From positions 124,001 through 188,000 of the forward strand of contig NZ_JAAVUS010000008.1 in NCBI RefSeq assembly GCF_018449525.1: a stretch of DNA of 64,000 bases. The letters run 5' to 3'. Within the stretch, counting starts at the first letter, position 1. Every line of letters starts with the position of its first letter. Of this stretch, positions 7,862 to 16,428 are shown one piece after another. Made by a program: the position numbers and the translations under genes. The notes under the pieces were generated by a model that had not been told where the DNA came from, searched no databases, and saw nothing but the letters and a program-made list of their open reading frames with translations. This DNA is from Bradyrhizobium sp. dw_78. Lineage in GTDB: Bacteria; Pseudomonadota; Alphaproteobacteria; Rhizobiales; Xanthobacteraceae.

Positions 7862-8749
7862 CTAGATCAACCGCGTCTGACTTAATTGCCGCACACACCG
7901 TTTGTCATCCAATCCGCGCACGGTCTGCTCGCATCGCCACGCATCTCCGTCGCGCATGATCGAAAACAGATTATACGCAGCAGCAGGATAGTGCCCATGC
8001 GCGAGCGCGGAGGCCGAGGGCACGCCGACCGCGGGGATCGCGCCGTTCGGGCCGTCGATCCAGATCGTCGAATGGACGTGGTCGTGCCCGTGCAGGACCA
8101 GCTCCACGCCATGCCGTTGCAGCAGCGCGAGCAGGTCAGCCGCATCGGTCAGCCGCTTGGCGGGCGCGTCCGAACGCAGCGGATGATGGATCAGCAGCAC
8201 GCGAAAAAACGACTCGGCGGCGAGACGGCTCAACAGCCGGTCCAGCGCATTGAGCTGGGTGCGGCCGAGCCATCCTGTCGCCATCAGCGGCGGCGTCGGC
8301 ACCGCGGACGAGACGCCGACCAGCGCCAGCGGGCCACGCCGGCGCAGGAACGGAAATGCGCCGCCGTCCGGCGCATCGTCGCTGGCGAAATAGCTTCCCC
8401 AGGCTTCGGCGATGCGATGCTGCGTGGCGCGGACATAGGCATCGTGATTGCCGGGTACGATGGTGACGCGGTCGGGAGGGCCGACGCTTTCGAGCCATGC
8501 GCGCGCCGGTTCGAATTCCGCATCCAGCGCAAGGTTGACGAAATCGCCGGTTACCGCAATGTGGTCGGGGGTCTGCGCATGCAGATCCGACACCAGCGCG
8601 TCGAGCACGTCACGGCGCTGGTATTTGTGGCGGTTGCGCGTCCAGTTGAGATAGCCGAAGGCGCGCTTGCCCATGAGATCGCGCAGCCGCACAGCGGGCA
8701 ACGGCGGAAGATGCGGGTCCGACAGGTGGGCGAGGGTGAAGGCTGCCAT
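7862..8749 (-). CDS. Metallophosphoesterase
   Basis: A 295-residue calcineurin-like phosphoesterase. All class III metal-binding blocks are present in order: HLSDPHL (D-x-H) near the N-terminus, VTGDFVN, PGNHDAY, LIHHPL near the middle, and LHGHDHVHS, which together build the two-metal site. The arrangement resembles cAMP phosphodiesterase (CpdA)-type and 3',5'-cyclic nucleotide or DNA-repair exonuclease-like members, but the substrate cannot be set from sequence alone. The frame extends to 8785, but ATG at 8749 (MAAFTLAHLSDPH) places the first metal ligand near residue 11 as is usual. Convergent with the preceding membrane protein and divergent from a Nudix gene. Confidence 0.85.
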   Translation of the reverse strand: MAAFTLAHLSDPHLPPLPAVRLRDLMGKRAFGYLNWTRNRHKYQRRDVLDALVSDLHAQTPDHIAVTGDFVNLALDAEFEPARAWLESVGPPDRVTIVPGNHDAYVRATQHRIAEAWGSYFASDDAPDGGAFPFLRRRGPLALVGVSSAVPTPPLMATGWLGRTQLNALDRLLSRLAAESFFRVLLIHHPLRSDAPAKRLTDAADLLALLQRHGVELVLHGHDHVHSTIWIDGPNGAIPAVGVPSASALAHGHYPAAAYNLFSIMRDGDAWRCEQTVRGLDDKRCVRQLSQTRLI

Positions 8750-8927
8750 CACAAATGTCCGATTGGGCCGTCCGTGCGACAACACACAAGCACGATCATC
8801 TCGTGATATCCTGTGAAACCCGCCCCTCTATTGGCAAGCCGGGCGCCGGGACGCAAGGATCAAACAGGCAGAGACCAAACAGGCAGGGATCAAGCATGAT
8901 GTTTTGCGATCGGGATGCTCGGCGGCG

Positions 8928-9419
8928 ATGACCCTGCAGAACCTGCGAAGGCGATCTGAACCGGCGTTGCGGCGGCTGTTTCATCTCTATTGGCGTTTCG
9001 CCCGCGGCATGACGCTGGGGGTCCGTGCCGTCGTGCTCGACGGTCAGGGCAAGGTGTTTCTGATCAAGCACAGCTATGTTTCCGGCTGGCATCTGCCGGG
9101 CGGCGGCGTCGAAGTCGGCGAAACGTTCATCGATGCGTTACGGCGCGAATTGATGGAAGAAGGACGGATCGAGGTGATGGGAGAGCCGGTGCTTCATGGC
9201 GTGTTCCTCAACAGCCATGTGTCGCGGCGAGACCATGTTGCGATCTATGTGGTCAGGCAATTTGGGCAGGATCGCCCGCCCGAGCCCAACCGCGAAATCA
9301 TCGACAGCGGCTTCTTCGATGCCGCCGCGCTTCCGCCGGAGGCCACCAAGGGAACGCGGCTGCGGATCGCCGAGGTGCTCGAAGGCAAGCCGCCCATTCC
9401 AACCTGGCGCGATTCCTGA
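8928..9419 (+). CDS. Nudix hydrolase with slightly degenerate Nudix box
   Basis: A 163-residue Nudix protein. The box reads GGGVEVGE, then seven residues, RELMEEGRIEV, with the catalytic REL-x-EE glutamates intact; the usual EE-x-G-U ending is altered because Arg occupies the Gly position (EEGRI). The upstream context HSYVSGWHLPGGGVE is typical of housekeeping nucleotide-sugar or NDP-linked hydrolases. ATG at 8928 is preferred over 8904 because a GGCGG lies just before it and the extra N-terminal residues look non-coding. The substrate is unknown. Cytoplasmic. It is followed 45 nt later by a membrane protein gene on the same strand, possibly co-transcribed. Confidence 0.85.
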   Translation: MTLQNLRRRSEPALRRLFHLYWRFARGMTLGVRAVVLDGQGKVFLIKHSYVSGWHLPGGGVEVGETFIDALRRELMEEGRIEVMGEPVLHGVFLNSHVSRRDHVAIYVVRQFGQDRPPEPNREIIDSGFFDAAALPPEATKGTRLRIAEVLEGKPPIPTWRDS

Positions 9420-9464
9420 CTTGCCCGCCGCGTGCTGTTGCCGCAAGACAGGGACCACGATTGA

Positions 9465-10673
9465 ATGCTGCAAATTCCCGAGAACAGGCTGATGAGTCTT
9501 GAGTGCCGGACGTCGCGATATTTGAAGCTGGCCGGCGGCGTCATATGTTTTCTGATCCTGCTCAGCAATGTCTGGACCATCGCGCATTGGAATGAAAGCA
9601 GGGGCGTCTATGACGACGTCTGCTATCTCCGGCAGGCGCATCTTTTCCAAAAGTTCGGCCTCGGCGGGCTCAATACGGATATTGCGCGGGACGACGACCA
9701 CTATCTGTCCTCTAGTCTGAAGCAGATCGGATTTGCCGCCTGGAACGATCCGGCGGAGGCTCCCTGTCACAGCCTGATGCCGGCGACGCATAAAAGGGTG
9801 CTGCAATATCCGCCGGGCACGGGTTTCCTGCTGGCGCTGTTTCCTTCCGGATTCCAGATGATCCCGCTTTATGTTCTGGCCAACGCCATCGTCTTTGGCT
9901 TTGTGTTGCTGGCTCTTTCCTACGCGCGTGCGCGCGATGCCATCCTTCTCACGGCGGCCTTCGGAGGGCTTGCGATGTATCTGATGGTCAATCCCACCAG
10001 GGCGAGCTATTCGATGGCGCCGACCATGGTTTGCTGCGCCGTTGCAGGTTTCTTGACGGCGAGGCTTTTTACGTCGAGGCTTTTCTCGGCCGGGCAGGCC
10101 GGCCGGCGCATTCTGTTGTCGGCGCTGGTGGGGTTTGTGATTGGCCTCTCGGTCGATTTCAGATTGCCAAATCTGTTTCTCGCGTCCGGATATGGCCTGT
10201 TTTTTCTGGGGTCGTTTCTGTCGTCCCGCAAAATCGAAACCATATGGCAAGCCGTCTGGTTTGGCGTTGCGTGTCTTGCGGGAATGGCGCCGACGCTGCT
10301 TGCGAACGCGATCAATGCCGGGAGCCCCTTCGCAACGACCTATGCGGGTGTCGATTTGGCGCCGCCGACCTTTAGCCTCCACATCATCGGGCAATATGTC
10401 AGGGATATGCAGTTTGTCCTGCTCGTGCTGGCCACCGCGTCGATCGCATCGATCCTGTATCGTCGTGGCGAAACCGGTCTTAGACGCGTGGCTCTGGTGG
10501 GAGCCGGGAATCTTGCCATCAATCTCGCCTTCTTCCTGAGCCATCCCATCTTCGAGCCCTATTACACCGTGCCCGTCACCATGCTTTCGCTATGGAGCCT
10601 GCTGTTCGCCGCGCTGCCGCAGCCCGCAGCAGCGGTGGACGGGCGTGTTCTCGGTCAGGCGGCAAACGCTTGA
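9465..10673 (+). CDS. Multi-spanning membrane protein, GT-C glycosyltransferase-like
   Basis: A 402-residue integral membrane protein with about nine or ten hydrophobic helices. After the first helix (about 22-43) an acidic loop contains YDDVCYLRQAHLF, in the position where GT-C/ArnT/PMT-type lipid-linked sugar transferases carry a catalytic Asp-Asp or Asp-Glu. A YPPGTGFLLALFP motif precedes helices 3-4. No family can be named with certainty. It could transfer a sugar from a polyprenyl carrier to a lipid or surface glycan. An internal ATG at 9492 (MSLECRTSRYLKLAGG) is an alternative start, and neither start has a strong ribosome site. Base composition is somewhat lower in GC than the neighbours, which could hint at later acquisition. 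Confidence 0.7.
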   Translation: MLQIPENRLMSLECRTSRYLKLAGGVICFLILLSNVWTIAHWNESRGVYDDVCYLRQAHLFQKFGLGGLNTDIARDDDHYLSSSLKQIGFAAWNDPAEAPCHSLMPATHKRVLQYPPGTGFLLALFPSGFQMIPLYVLANAIVFGFVLLALSYARARDAILLTAAFGGLAMYLMVNPTRASYSMAPTMVCCAVAGFLTARLFTSRLFSAGQAGRRILLSALVGFVIGLSVDFRLPNLFLASGYGLFFLGSFLSSRKIETIWQAVWFGVACLAGMAPTLLANAINAGSPFATTYAGVDLAPPTFSLHIIGQYVRDMQFVLLVLATASIASILYRRGETGLRRVALVGAGNLAINLAFFLSHPIFEPYYTVPVTMLSLWSLLFAALPQPAAAVDGRVLGQAANA

Positions 10674-10769
10674 TTGCGGCAGGCACGTTTTTCACTGTCC
10701 GTCTCCGGTCCGGACCGACCGGGATTGGTCTGTACCAAAGCCCGGGACGATGGACCGAGGCACAGTGAG

Positions 10770-11300
10770 ATGCTATCCCCGCCCGCGATGAATGACCTTT
10801 CCTTGACGATTCTGGCCGAAACCACCTATGACGCGCAGGCGATCGAACGGCTGCACGAGCGCACCTTCGGGCCCGGCCGCTTCGTGCTCAGCGCCTACCG
10901 GATCCGCGAGCATGTCGATCACCTGCTCGATCTTTCCTTCACCGCCCGGATCGGGACCTTGCTGGTGGGGTCGGTACGGCAATTGCCGATCTGTGTCGGC
11001 GATACGAGCGCGTTGCTGCTGGGGCCGTTGACGGTCGAGCCGCCGTTTCGCAGCCGGGGCATCGGCCGCGCGCTGCTGGACCGTGCGCTGAAGGATGCGA
11101 AAGCCAAGGGCCACCGTCTGGTGTTGCTGGTCGGCGATGAGCCCTATTACAGCCGCGTCGGCTTCAAGGCCGTTCCGAAGGGCCGCGCTGTGATGCCGGG
11201 ACCGGTCGACTACAACCGCTTGCTGGTGGCGGAGCTGGTGGACGGCGCCTTCGACAAGGTCTCCGGCGCAATTCGTCCCGACTGGAATTTTGCGCGATAA
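10770..11300 (+). CDS. GNAT family N-acetyltransferase
   Basis: A 177-residue GCN5-related acetyltransferase of the YhbS kind. The acetyl-CoA-binding motif A is LLLGPLTVEPPFRSRGIGRALLDRAL (R-S-R-G-I-G), followed by LVLLVGDEPYYSRVGFKAVPKG, the motif B segment. The substrate is unknown. The frame runs back to 10674, directly after the previous stop, but ATG at 10770 (MLSPPAMNDLSL) is the first with a purine-rich site (GTGAG) before it; the in-frame ATG at 10788 is also possible. It converges with the TonB receptor gene and the two share a strong hairpin terminator. Confidence 0.85.
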   Translation: MLSPPAMNDLSLTILAETTYDAQAIERLHERTFGPGRFVLSAYRIREHVDHLLDLSFTARIGTLLVGSVRQLPICVGDTSALLLGPLTVEPPFRSRGIGRALLDRALKDAKAKGHRLVLLVGDEPYYSRVGFKAVPKGRAVMPGPVDYNRLLVAELVDGAFDKVSGAIRPDWNFAR

Positions 11301-11303
11301 TCC

Positions 11304-11352
11304 GAGTAGACGCCCTCGGACATGGTCCGAGGGCGTCTACTCGTGCTTTTTC
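11304..11352. terminator. Bidirectional hairpin terminator
   Basis: A perfect 17-bp inverted repeat (11304-11320 with 11326-11342) encloses a 5-nt loop, CATGG, and is followed on the plus strand by GTGCTTTTTC. It lies between the convergent acetyltransferase and TonB receptor genes and probably ends transcription from both sides. Confidence 0.85.
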
Positions 11353-11378
11353 AAAATAACGCCGTCAGGCGGCGGCTG

Positions 11379-13637
11379 TTACAACTTCTGTGAAATGCCG
11401 AAATAAACGCCGCGCCGCGGCCCGTATTGCGGCGCGAACACCCCGATGCCGGATCCGTCCCTGATCTGGTAGACGGTGTCGAACAGGTTGACGACATCGA
11501 GGCGCAGCGTCGTCGGCTTGGTCGGTGACACGATGTTGAAGTCGTGCGACACGCCCAGATTGACCTGCGTATAGGGCGAAACGGTGCTGGTGTTGGCGAA
11601 GCCGTCGCGCAAGCCGCTGCCATAGATCATGTCTGCGCTGAACTTGGTGCCGTTCCACAAATACGAGCCGCCGAGCGACGCCGTCAGGATTTGGGCGTGG
11701 TCGGTGTAGACGTAATTGTTGGCGATGAAAGCAAGCTCGTCGGGATCGAACAGATACTGGTTGGACACGACGTCGGTCGCAACCTGTCTGGCCCAGGCGA
11801 GATTGCCGTACAGATGCAGATTGCCGTTGTTGTAGGTCGCGGTGAGTTCGACGCCCTGGTTGATGCCCTTGGCATAGTTGAACGCGGTCAGCACATAGGC
11901 GGCGCCGAACTGGCCGTCATCAAGCAGGTCGGTCGCGGTCTTGTAGTAAGCGTCGACCCCGAGTTCGAGGCCGGGTATCGCGTAGATCTTCTGGGTAACG
12001 CCGGCATCGAACACGTTGGAGCGTTCCGGCTGCACCGGATCGTTCTGGGACACCTGGGGCTGCGCGGTTGAGGCCTGCACCAGCGCCAGGTTGGTTGGCG
12101 CCGCCAGCACCTGTTCCGGCGGCGTGAAGTTGCGCGAATAGCCGGCGTGGAAGGTGGTGCCGTCGGCCGGTTTCCAGGTCAGGTTGACGCGCGGGCTGAG
12201 CTGGTTGGCGTCGATATATTGCCACATCTGGTCGAAGCGCAGGCCGGCGTTCAAGGTGAGCTGGTTGGTGATCCTCCACTCGTCCTCGAGATAGCTGCCG
12301 AACAGGTAGCCGGTCTTGGCGCTGGAGTCGAAAACCGATCTTGGCGGATCGTCTGTTTGAGCGCCCGTGTCGTCAGTCGGCAGGACCACAGAGCCGTTGT
12401 TGACCAGCGAGTCTTCGGTACTGACGGAGAACCCGAACTTCAGCGTATGTGCGAAGCCGATGCGGTACGACGTATCTTCCTGGATGCCATTGATCATGCT
12501 CTGGCGGTAGACATCCGACGCCACGCCGTTGAAGATGAGGTCACCGATGGTGTCGGGCTGGAAGTGCAACTGGCTGTAACGGTTGAAATAGGAGATCTGG
12601 TAATCGTAGCCGTCGCCGGAATGCTGATAGGCAAGGACGTTGAACTGGTTGAACTCGGTCTGCCGTTCGTTGAGCTGCGCGGAATCGAAGTTGGACATGC
12701 CGAAGGCGGTGAAGCCCGGCGGCTGTCCGGGATTGTTGGGAATCTCGTAATTGCCGTTCGAGACGCCGCTCATGAAGGTCAGGCGGCTTTGCGGATCGAG
12801 CACGGTCGAGAGATAGAGAAATCCCTTTTCCTGCGACGTGTTGTCGTGAATGGCGTTATAGGCCGGCGTCGGATTTTCGATTCCGAGGTTGCTGCCGAAA
12901 TAGCGCCCGGACACGAAATACTGGGTTTGTCCGACCGTACCGCCATATTCGAGCGAGGTCGTGATCGTGCCGTGGCTGCCGCCGTAGACACCGACGCTGC
13001 CGCTGTTGTTGAAGGCGTCGGCCTTGGTCTGGATGTCGAGCACGGCCGCCGTGCGCAGGCCGTATTGGGCCGGCATCGCGCCGGTGATCAGGGCCATGCT
13101 GCCGACGATGCCGGTGTCGATAATCTGACCGAAGGCGCCGACGCCGTCGGGCAGCATGATGCCGTTGATGCGGTATTGCAGGTTGGCGTGCTCGTTGCGC
13201 ACGTGCAGATCGCCGCTCGCGGCCGAATCCTGCGATACGCCCGGAGCCTGCAACAAGGCCTTGTCGAGCGTGGTGTTGGTGCCTTGCGGCAGCGATTCGA
13301 GGAACTGCTGGCTCATCTCATAGGAGCCGGCGCCGGTGGGCGCGACGAGGCTGCGGCGGACTTCGTCCAGCCGGTCGTTCTGGCCCGCGACCACCTGCGC
13401 CTGGGTCGGTGGCGGCGCTGCCGGTGGCGTTTCGCGGCGCTTGTTGGTCACCACGCGCGTCCGCGGACGGCGCGGTTGCTGCGTGCGCTTGGGCGCCGTG
13501 ACTTCGATGTCCGGAAGCGCGGTCGTCCCATTTGCCGCCGGTGCCGCTGTTTGCGATTGTGCCGGGCCGCTCAGGCTGCAAAGCAGCAGCGAGGCTGCAC
13601 TCGATGCGGTCAACAGTCGCTTGTCGAATACTGACAT
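11379..13637 (-). CDS. TonB-dependent outer membrane receptor, probably for zinc
   Basis: A 752-residue TonB-dependent receptor. It has a signal peptide (about 1-28), a TonB-box-like DIEVTAP at about 43-49, a Pro/Arg-rich linker (PRRPRTRVVTNKRR), a plug domain (about 110-230, with QYRINGIMLPDGVG and the AQYGLRTAAVLDIQTK end), and a 22-strand barrel recognised by alternating aromatic strands up to NLFDTVYQIRDG near the C-terminus. The terminal residues QKL lack the usual final aromatic. The upstream DUF2946 gene, 153 nt away on the same strand, is preceded by a perfect Zur-type palindrome, so uptake of zinc or a zinc chelate is the best guess. Direct substrate evidence is absent. Confidence 0.9.
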   Translation of the reverse strand: MSVFDKRLLTASSAASLLLCSLSGPAQSQTAAPAANGTTALPDIEVTAPKRTQQPRRPRTRVVTNKRRETPPAAPPPTQAQVVAGQNDRLDEVRRSLVAPTGAGSYEMSQQFLESLPQGTNTTLDKALLQAPGVSQDSAASGDLHVRNEHANLQYRINGIMLPDGVGAFGQIIDTGIVGSMALITGAMPAQYGLRTAAVLDIQTKADAFNNSGSVGVYGGSHGTITTSLEYGGTVGQTQYFVSGRYFGSNLGIENPTPAYNAIHDNTSQEKGFLYLSTVLDPQSRLTFMSGVSNGNYEIPNNPGQPPGFTAFGMSNFDSAQLNERQTEFNQFNVLAYQHSGDGYDYQISYFNRYSQLHFQPDTIGDLIFNGVASDVYRQSMINGIQEDTSYRIGFAHTLKFGFSVSTEDSLVNNGSVVLPTDDTGAQTDDPPRSVFDSSAKTGYLFGSYLEDEWRITNQLTLNAGLRFDQMWQYIDANQLSPRVNLTWKPADGTTFHAGYSRNFTPPEQVLAAPTNLALVQASTAQPQVSQNDPVQPERSNVFDAGVTQKIYAIPGLELGVDAYYKTATDLLDDGQFGAAYVLTAFNYAKGINQGVELTATYNNGNLHLYGNLAWARQVATDVVSNQYLFDPDELAFIANNYVYTDHAQILTASLGGSYLWNGTKFSADMIYGSGLRDGFANTSTVSPYTQVNLGVSHDFNIVSPTKPTTLRLDVVNLFDTVYQIRDGSGIGVFAPQYGPRRGVYFGISQKL

Positions 13638-13790
13638 CTATTTATTCCGATCCCCATGAACCGCAGTCAGCTTCCCGCCTGAGAGGGAAGTCCGGCTCGG
13701 CTTGCCGTCGATCCGCGACGGACTGATTCCTATTGATTCCGAGAGTAGCCGCGCGCGGCGGTTCCTCTAAGGCTAAGTGATCAATCGAGG

Positions 13791-14213
13791 TCAGGAGATC
13801 GGGGGAGCACGCGGCTGGAAAGCGACGCGGACGGAGTTCAGATGGATGAACTCGGCATCGGTGGTCCGGTAGAGAAATTCAGCCGCTTCCGGCAGCTCCA
13901 ACAACGGCGGCGTTGCAAACAGCACCGCATTCGCCATCGCGATGACGGCGCAGATCGCGCAGGCGTCGTTCGATTGCCCTGAATCCGGGTCGGGTGCGGG
14001 CTTTTGCTGGCGTTGCGCCGATCGACCGGACGTATCCGGCGCCGCAAGGCCCTTGCCGTGGGAAGCATCTGCCTGCGAAAGGCTCGACTGAATCGCGGGT
14101 GCCGCTTCGGCTGCGACCGCATGGAAATGCCCGAACGACAACGCAATCTGAATCGCCAGCGCCAACAGCGCAAGCCGCGACCCATATTTGATGTTCGACC
14201 GGAACCACTTCAT
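13791..14213 (-). CDS. DUF2946 family protein upstream of the TonB receptor
   Basis: A 140-residue protein of the DUF2946 type. The N-terminal hydrophobic helix SRLALLALAIQIALSFGHFHAVAAEA (about 11-36) carries a His-x-His pair, and DACAICAVIAMANAVLF further on has the C-x-x-C characteristic of the family, followed by a second hydrophobic stretch. It ends in a short Pro-rich tail. It is probably an inner-membrane or periplasmic accessory factor for metal uptake. ATG at 14213 gives the family start; a TTG at 14243 with AGGA before it is an alternative. Expected to be co-transcribed with the TonB receptor and controlled by the Zur box 47 nt upstream. Confidence 0.75.
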   Translation of the reverse strand: MKWFRSNIKYGSRLALLALAIQIALSFGHFHAVAAEAAPAIQSSLSQADASHGKGLAAPDTSGRSAQRQQKPAPDPDSGQSNDACAICAVIAMANAVLFATPPLLELPEAAEFLYRTTDAEFIHLNSVRVAFQPRAPPIS

Positions 14214-14259
14214 GCCGATGGACGCCCCGCAGCGGAGGGCCAAAGCATCCTGGCCGCTC

Positions 14260-14278
14260 GATGTTATATTATAACATC
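14260..14278 (-). promoter_or_regulatory. Zur-type operator
   Basis: Perfect 9+1+9 palindrome GATGTTATATTATAACATC. This core (TGTTATAnTATAACA) is the consensus of Zur, the zinc-sensing Fur-family repressor, in proteobacteria. On the minus strand it contains TATAAT and so probably overlaps the -10 of the DUF2946-receptor operon; with zinc bound, Zur would block transcription. It lies 47-65 nt before the ATG. Confidence 0.85.
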
Positions 14279-14355
14279 AGGGATATCGGGCCGCTGTCAA
14301 CCGCGGTGCGGAATGTGTCCTAAGATTTCGTCGGCCGTGTGTAATTTTGCAACGG

Positions 14356-16419
14356 TCAGCGTCCCTCGCGCAGCCAGGTGGCGGCAAACGCGCCGAGCAG
14401 CAGCAGCAAGCCGATCAGGCCGGCGAATACCGGCAATACGCCGACACCCTTGACCACGCTGGCATCACGCATGCGCACGCCCATCCAGCCGTCGCCGTGA
14501 AACGCGCTGGATGACCGCACCGGAACGATGCGCGGCAGCTCGACACTTGAACCGTCGACAACGCGCCTGGCGTCGCCGCCGGTCGCCTGCGCCAGCGGCT
14601 TCAGCGTATCGGTGGTGGAGGTGACTTCCGAAAACTCCTTCGGATTGGTCGGGCCGACATTGATCAGGGCTTTCAGGGTGCCGTCGGTGGCCTGCCACAG
14701 GCCGAGTTCATTGGCCGGGATCGTCGAACTCCAGGCGCCGGGCTCGCCCGCGGTCAGCGTCAGCTCGCGCGTGGCGCCGGAAGGCGAGGTCACCGTGACC
14801 GGCGCGACGCTGTCCGCCATGGTCTGGCGCTCGACCGTCAGATCCTTGCCGTGAACCGCCAGCCGCAACGCTTCTTCGTCGAGGTCAGGCTGCTTCATCA
14901 GCCAGTGCGACATCCGCCGCAACAGATCGAGATGCGGTCCGCCGCCCTCGTAGCCGCGCGCCCATAGCCAGATATGGTCCGTCAACAGCAGCGCGACGCG
15001 GCCTTCGCCGTAATGCGACAACAGCAGCAGCGGCTCGCCATCGGCGCCCGTCATCACCGGCGGGGTGGTCGCATTGCGGGTATCGACGGTGCGGAAGAAC
15101 CGGCTCCAATGCGGCGGCTCGGAGCCGGAGCCCTCGAGGTCGCGCGTCACCGGATGGCGTTTGCCGGCCTCGCTCAGATGCGCATAAAACGGTTTCTCGG
15201 TGACGCCGACCGGCTCGGCCGGAAGCACCGAATCCAGCGGCGTACGCCAGATGCTGGTGCTCGAGGCGTAATCGGGACCGGCCGAAACCAGCACCGCGCC
15301 GCCGGCGCGAACATAGCGTGCGATGTTGTCGAAATAGGCGATCGGCAGCACGCCCTGGCGGGCATAGCGGTCGAAGATGATCAGCTGGAATTCGTTGATC
15401 TTCTGCTGAAACAATTCGCGGGTCGGAAACGCGATCAGCGACAATTCATTGATCGGGGTGCCGTCCTGCTTCTCCGGCGGACGCAGAATCGTGAAATGCA
15501 CGAGATCGATGCTGGGGTCGGACTTCAACAGGTTGCGCCAGGTGCGCTCGCCGGCATGTGGTTCGCCCGACACCAGCAGCACCCGCAATTTGTCGCGCAC
15601 GCCCTCGATCGAGACCACCGCGCGGTTGTTGACCAGCGTCAGCTCATTTTCGAGCGGCGAGGCCTCGATCTCGACGATGTTGGGACCGGCGTGCTTGATG
15701 TCGATATCGACGTTGACGGTCTGGCCGCTCAGGACGGTGCGCTCGTTGATAACCTCGCCGTCGCGGCGCACCACAACCCTGGCGCTATCGCCGCTGACGC
15801 CCTGATCGTCGAGACGGTAGGTGATGGTCTGGCTCTGTCCGACGATGCCGAAACGGGGGGCGGCCGAAATCGCGATGCGGCGGTCGCGCTCGTCCTTGCG
15901 TCCGGTAATGAGGGCGTGTACGGGGGCCTGAAATCCCAGCGCCGCGGCGTTGGCGGGAATGTCATGCACCCGTCCGTCGGTGATCAGGAACGCGCCGGCG
16001 ACCCGATCGACCGGCACGTCCGACAGCGCCGAACTCAACGCACCGAACAATTTGGTGCCATCGGTCTCGCCGTCGGCCTGGCCCGCGTCGACGACCCGCA
16101 CCTCCAGCCCCTTGATCTTCTTCAGTTCATCGACCAGCGCCTCACGGGCCTGGTCGGTCTCGCGGGTGCGCTCGCCGAAATTCTGGCTGGGGCTCTTGTC
16201 GACCACGACCACGGCCACCGACGACAGCGGTTCGCGGTCCTCGCGGGTGAAGGACGGATTGGCAAGCGCCAGCACGATCAGCGCCAGCGCGGCCACGCGC
16301 ACCGCAGCGCCGCGCGACCTTGCAAGCAACAGCACCGTCGCGATCACGGCGATGGCGGCGAGCGCGATCCATAGCACGAGGGAGGGGACGAGCGGTGTAA
16401 ACGCGATGCCGTAGCTCAT
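14356..16419 (-). CDS. VWA/glutamine amidotransferase-like membrane protein
   Basis: A 687-residue last gene of the MoxR operon. Two N-terminal membrane helices (about 11-33 and 38-54) are followed by a von Willebrand A-like segment with VAVVVVDKSPSQNFG (about 68-82, D-x-S-x-S-like but lacking a strict MIDAS), Ig-like domains, a class I glutamine amidotransferase-like fold (RYVRAGGAVLVSAGPDY), and a C-terminal helix just before the last residues. It would sit in the inner membrane with a large periplasmic part. In such operons the VWA proteins are thought to work with the MoxR ATPase as chaperones in envelope assembly. The gap to the upstream gene is 9 nt, so co-transcription is near certain. 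No exact function known. Confidence 0.75.
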   Translation of the reverse strand: MSYGIAFTPLVPSLVLWIALAAIAVIATVLLLARSRGAAVRVAALALIVLALANPSFTREDREPLSSVAVVVVDKSPSQNFGERTRETDQAREALVDELKKIKGLEVRVVDAGQADGETDGTKLFGALSSALSDVPVDRVAGAFLITDGRVHDIPANAAALGFQAPVHALITGRKDERDRRIAISAAPRFGIVGQSQTITYRLDDQGVSGDSARVVVRRDGEVINERTVLSGQTVNVDIDIKHAGPNIVEIEASPLENELTLVNNRAVVSIEGVRDKLRVLLVSGEPHAGERTWRNLLKSDPSIDLVHFTILRPPEKQDGTPINELSLIAFPTRELFQQKINEFQLIIFDRYARQGVLPIAYFDNIARYVRAGGAVLVSAGPDYASSTSIWRTPLDSVLPAEPVGVTEKPFYAHLSEAGKRHPVTRDLEGSGSEPPHWSRFFRTVDTRNATTPPVMTGADGEPLLLLSHYGEGRVALLLTDHIWLWARGYEGGGPHLDLLRRMSHWLMKQPDLDEEALRLAVHGKDLTVERQTMADSVAPVTVTSPSGATRELTLTAGEPGAWSSTIPANELGLWQATDGTLKALINVGPTNPKEFSEVTSTTDTLKPLAQATGGDARRVVDGSSVELPRIVPVRSSSAFHGDGWMGVRMRDASVVKGVGVLPVFAGLIGLLLLLGAFAATWLREGR

Positions 16420-16428
16420 GTCGCGTTC

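Noticed and set aside
12147..13634. 495-residue plus-strand ORF opposite the TonB receptor
   Set aside because: Antisense to a clear receptor gene; composition is typical of mirror-frame artefacts and no ribosome site or motif supports it.
13638..13790. Possible cobalamin riboswitch before the TonB receptor
   Set aside because: I looked for the conserved box of the B12 riboswitch on the minus strand and did not find it; the Zur box further upstream explains control better.
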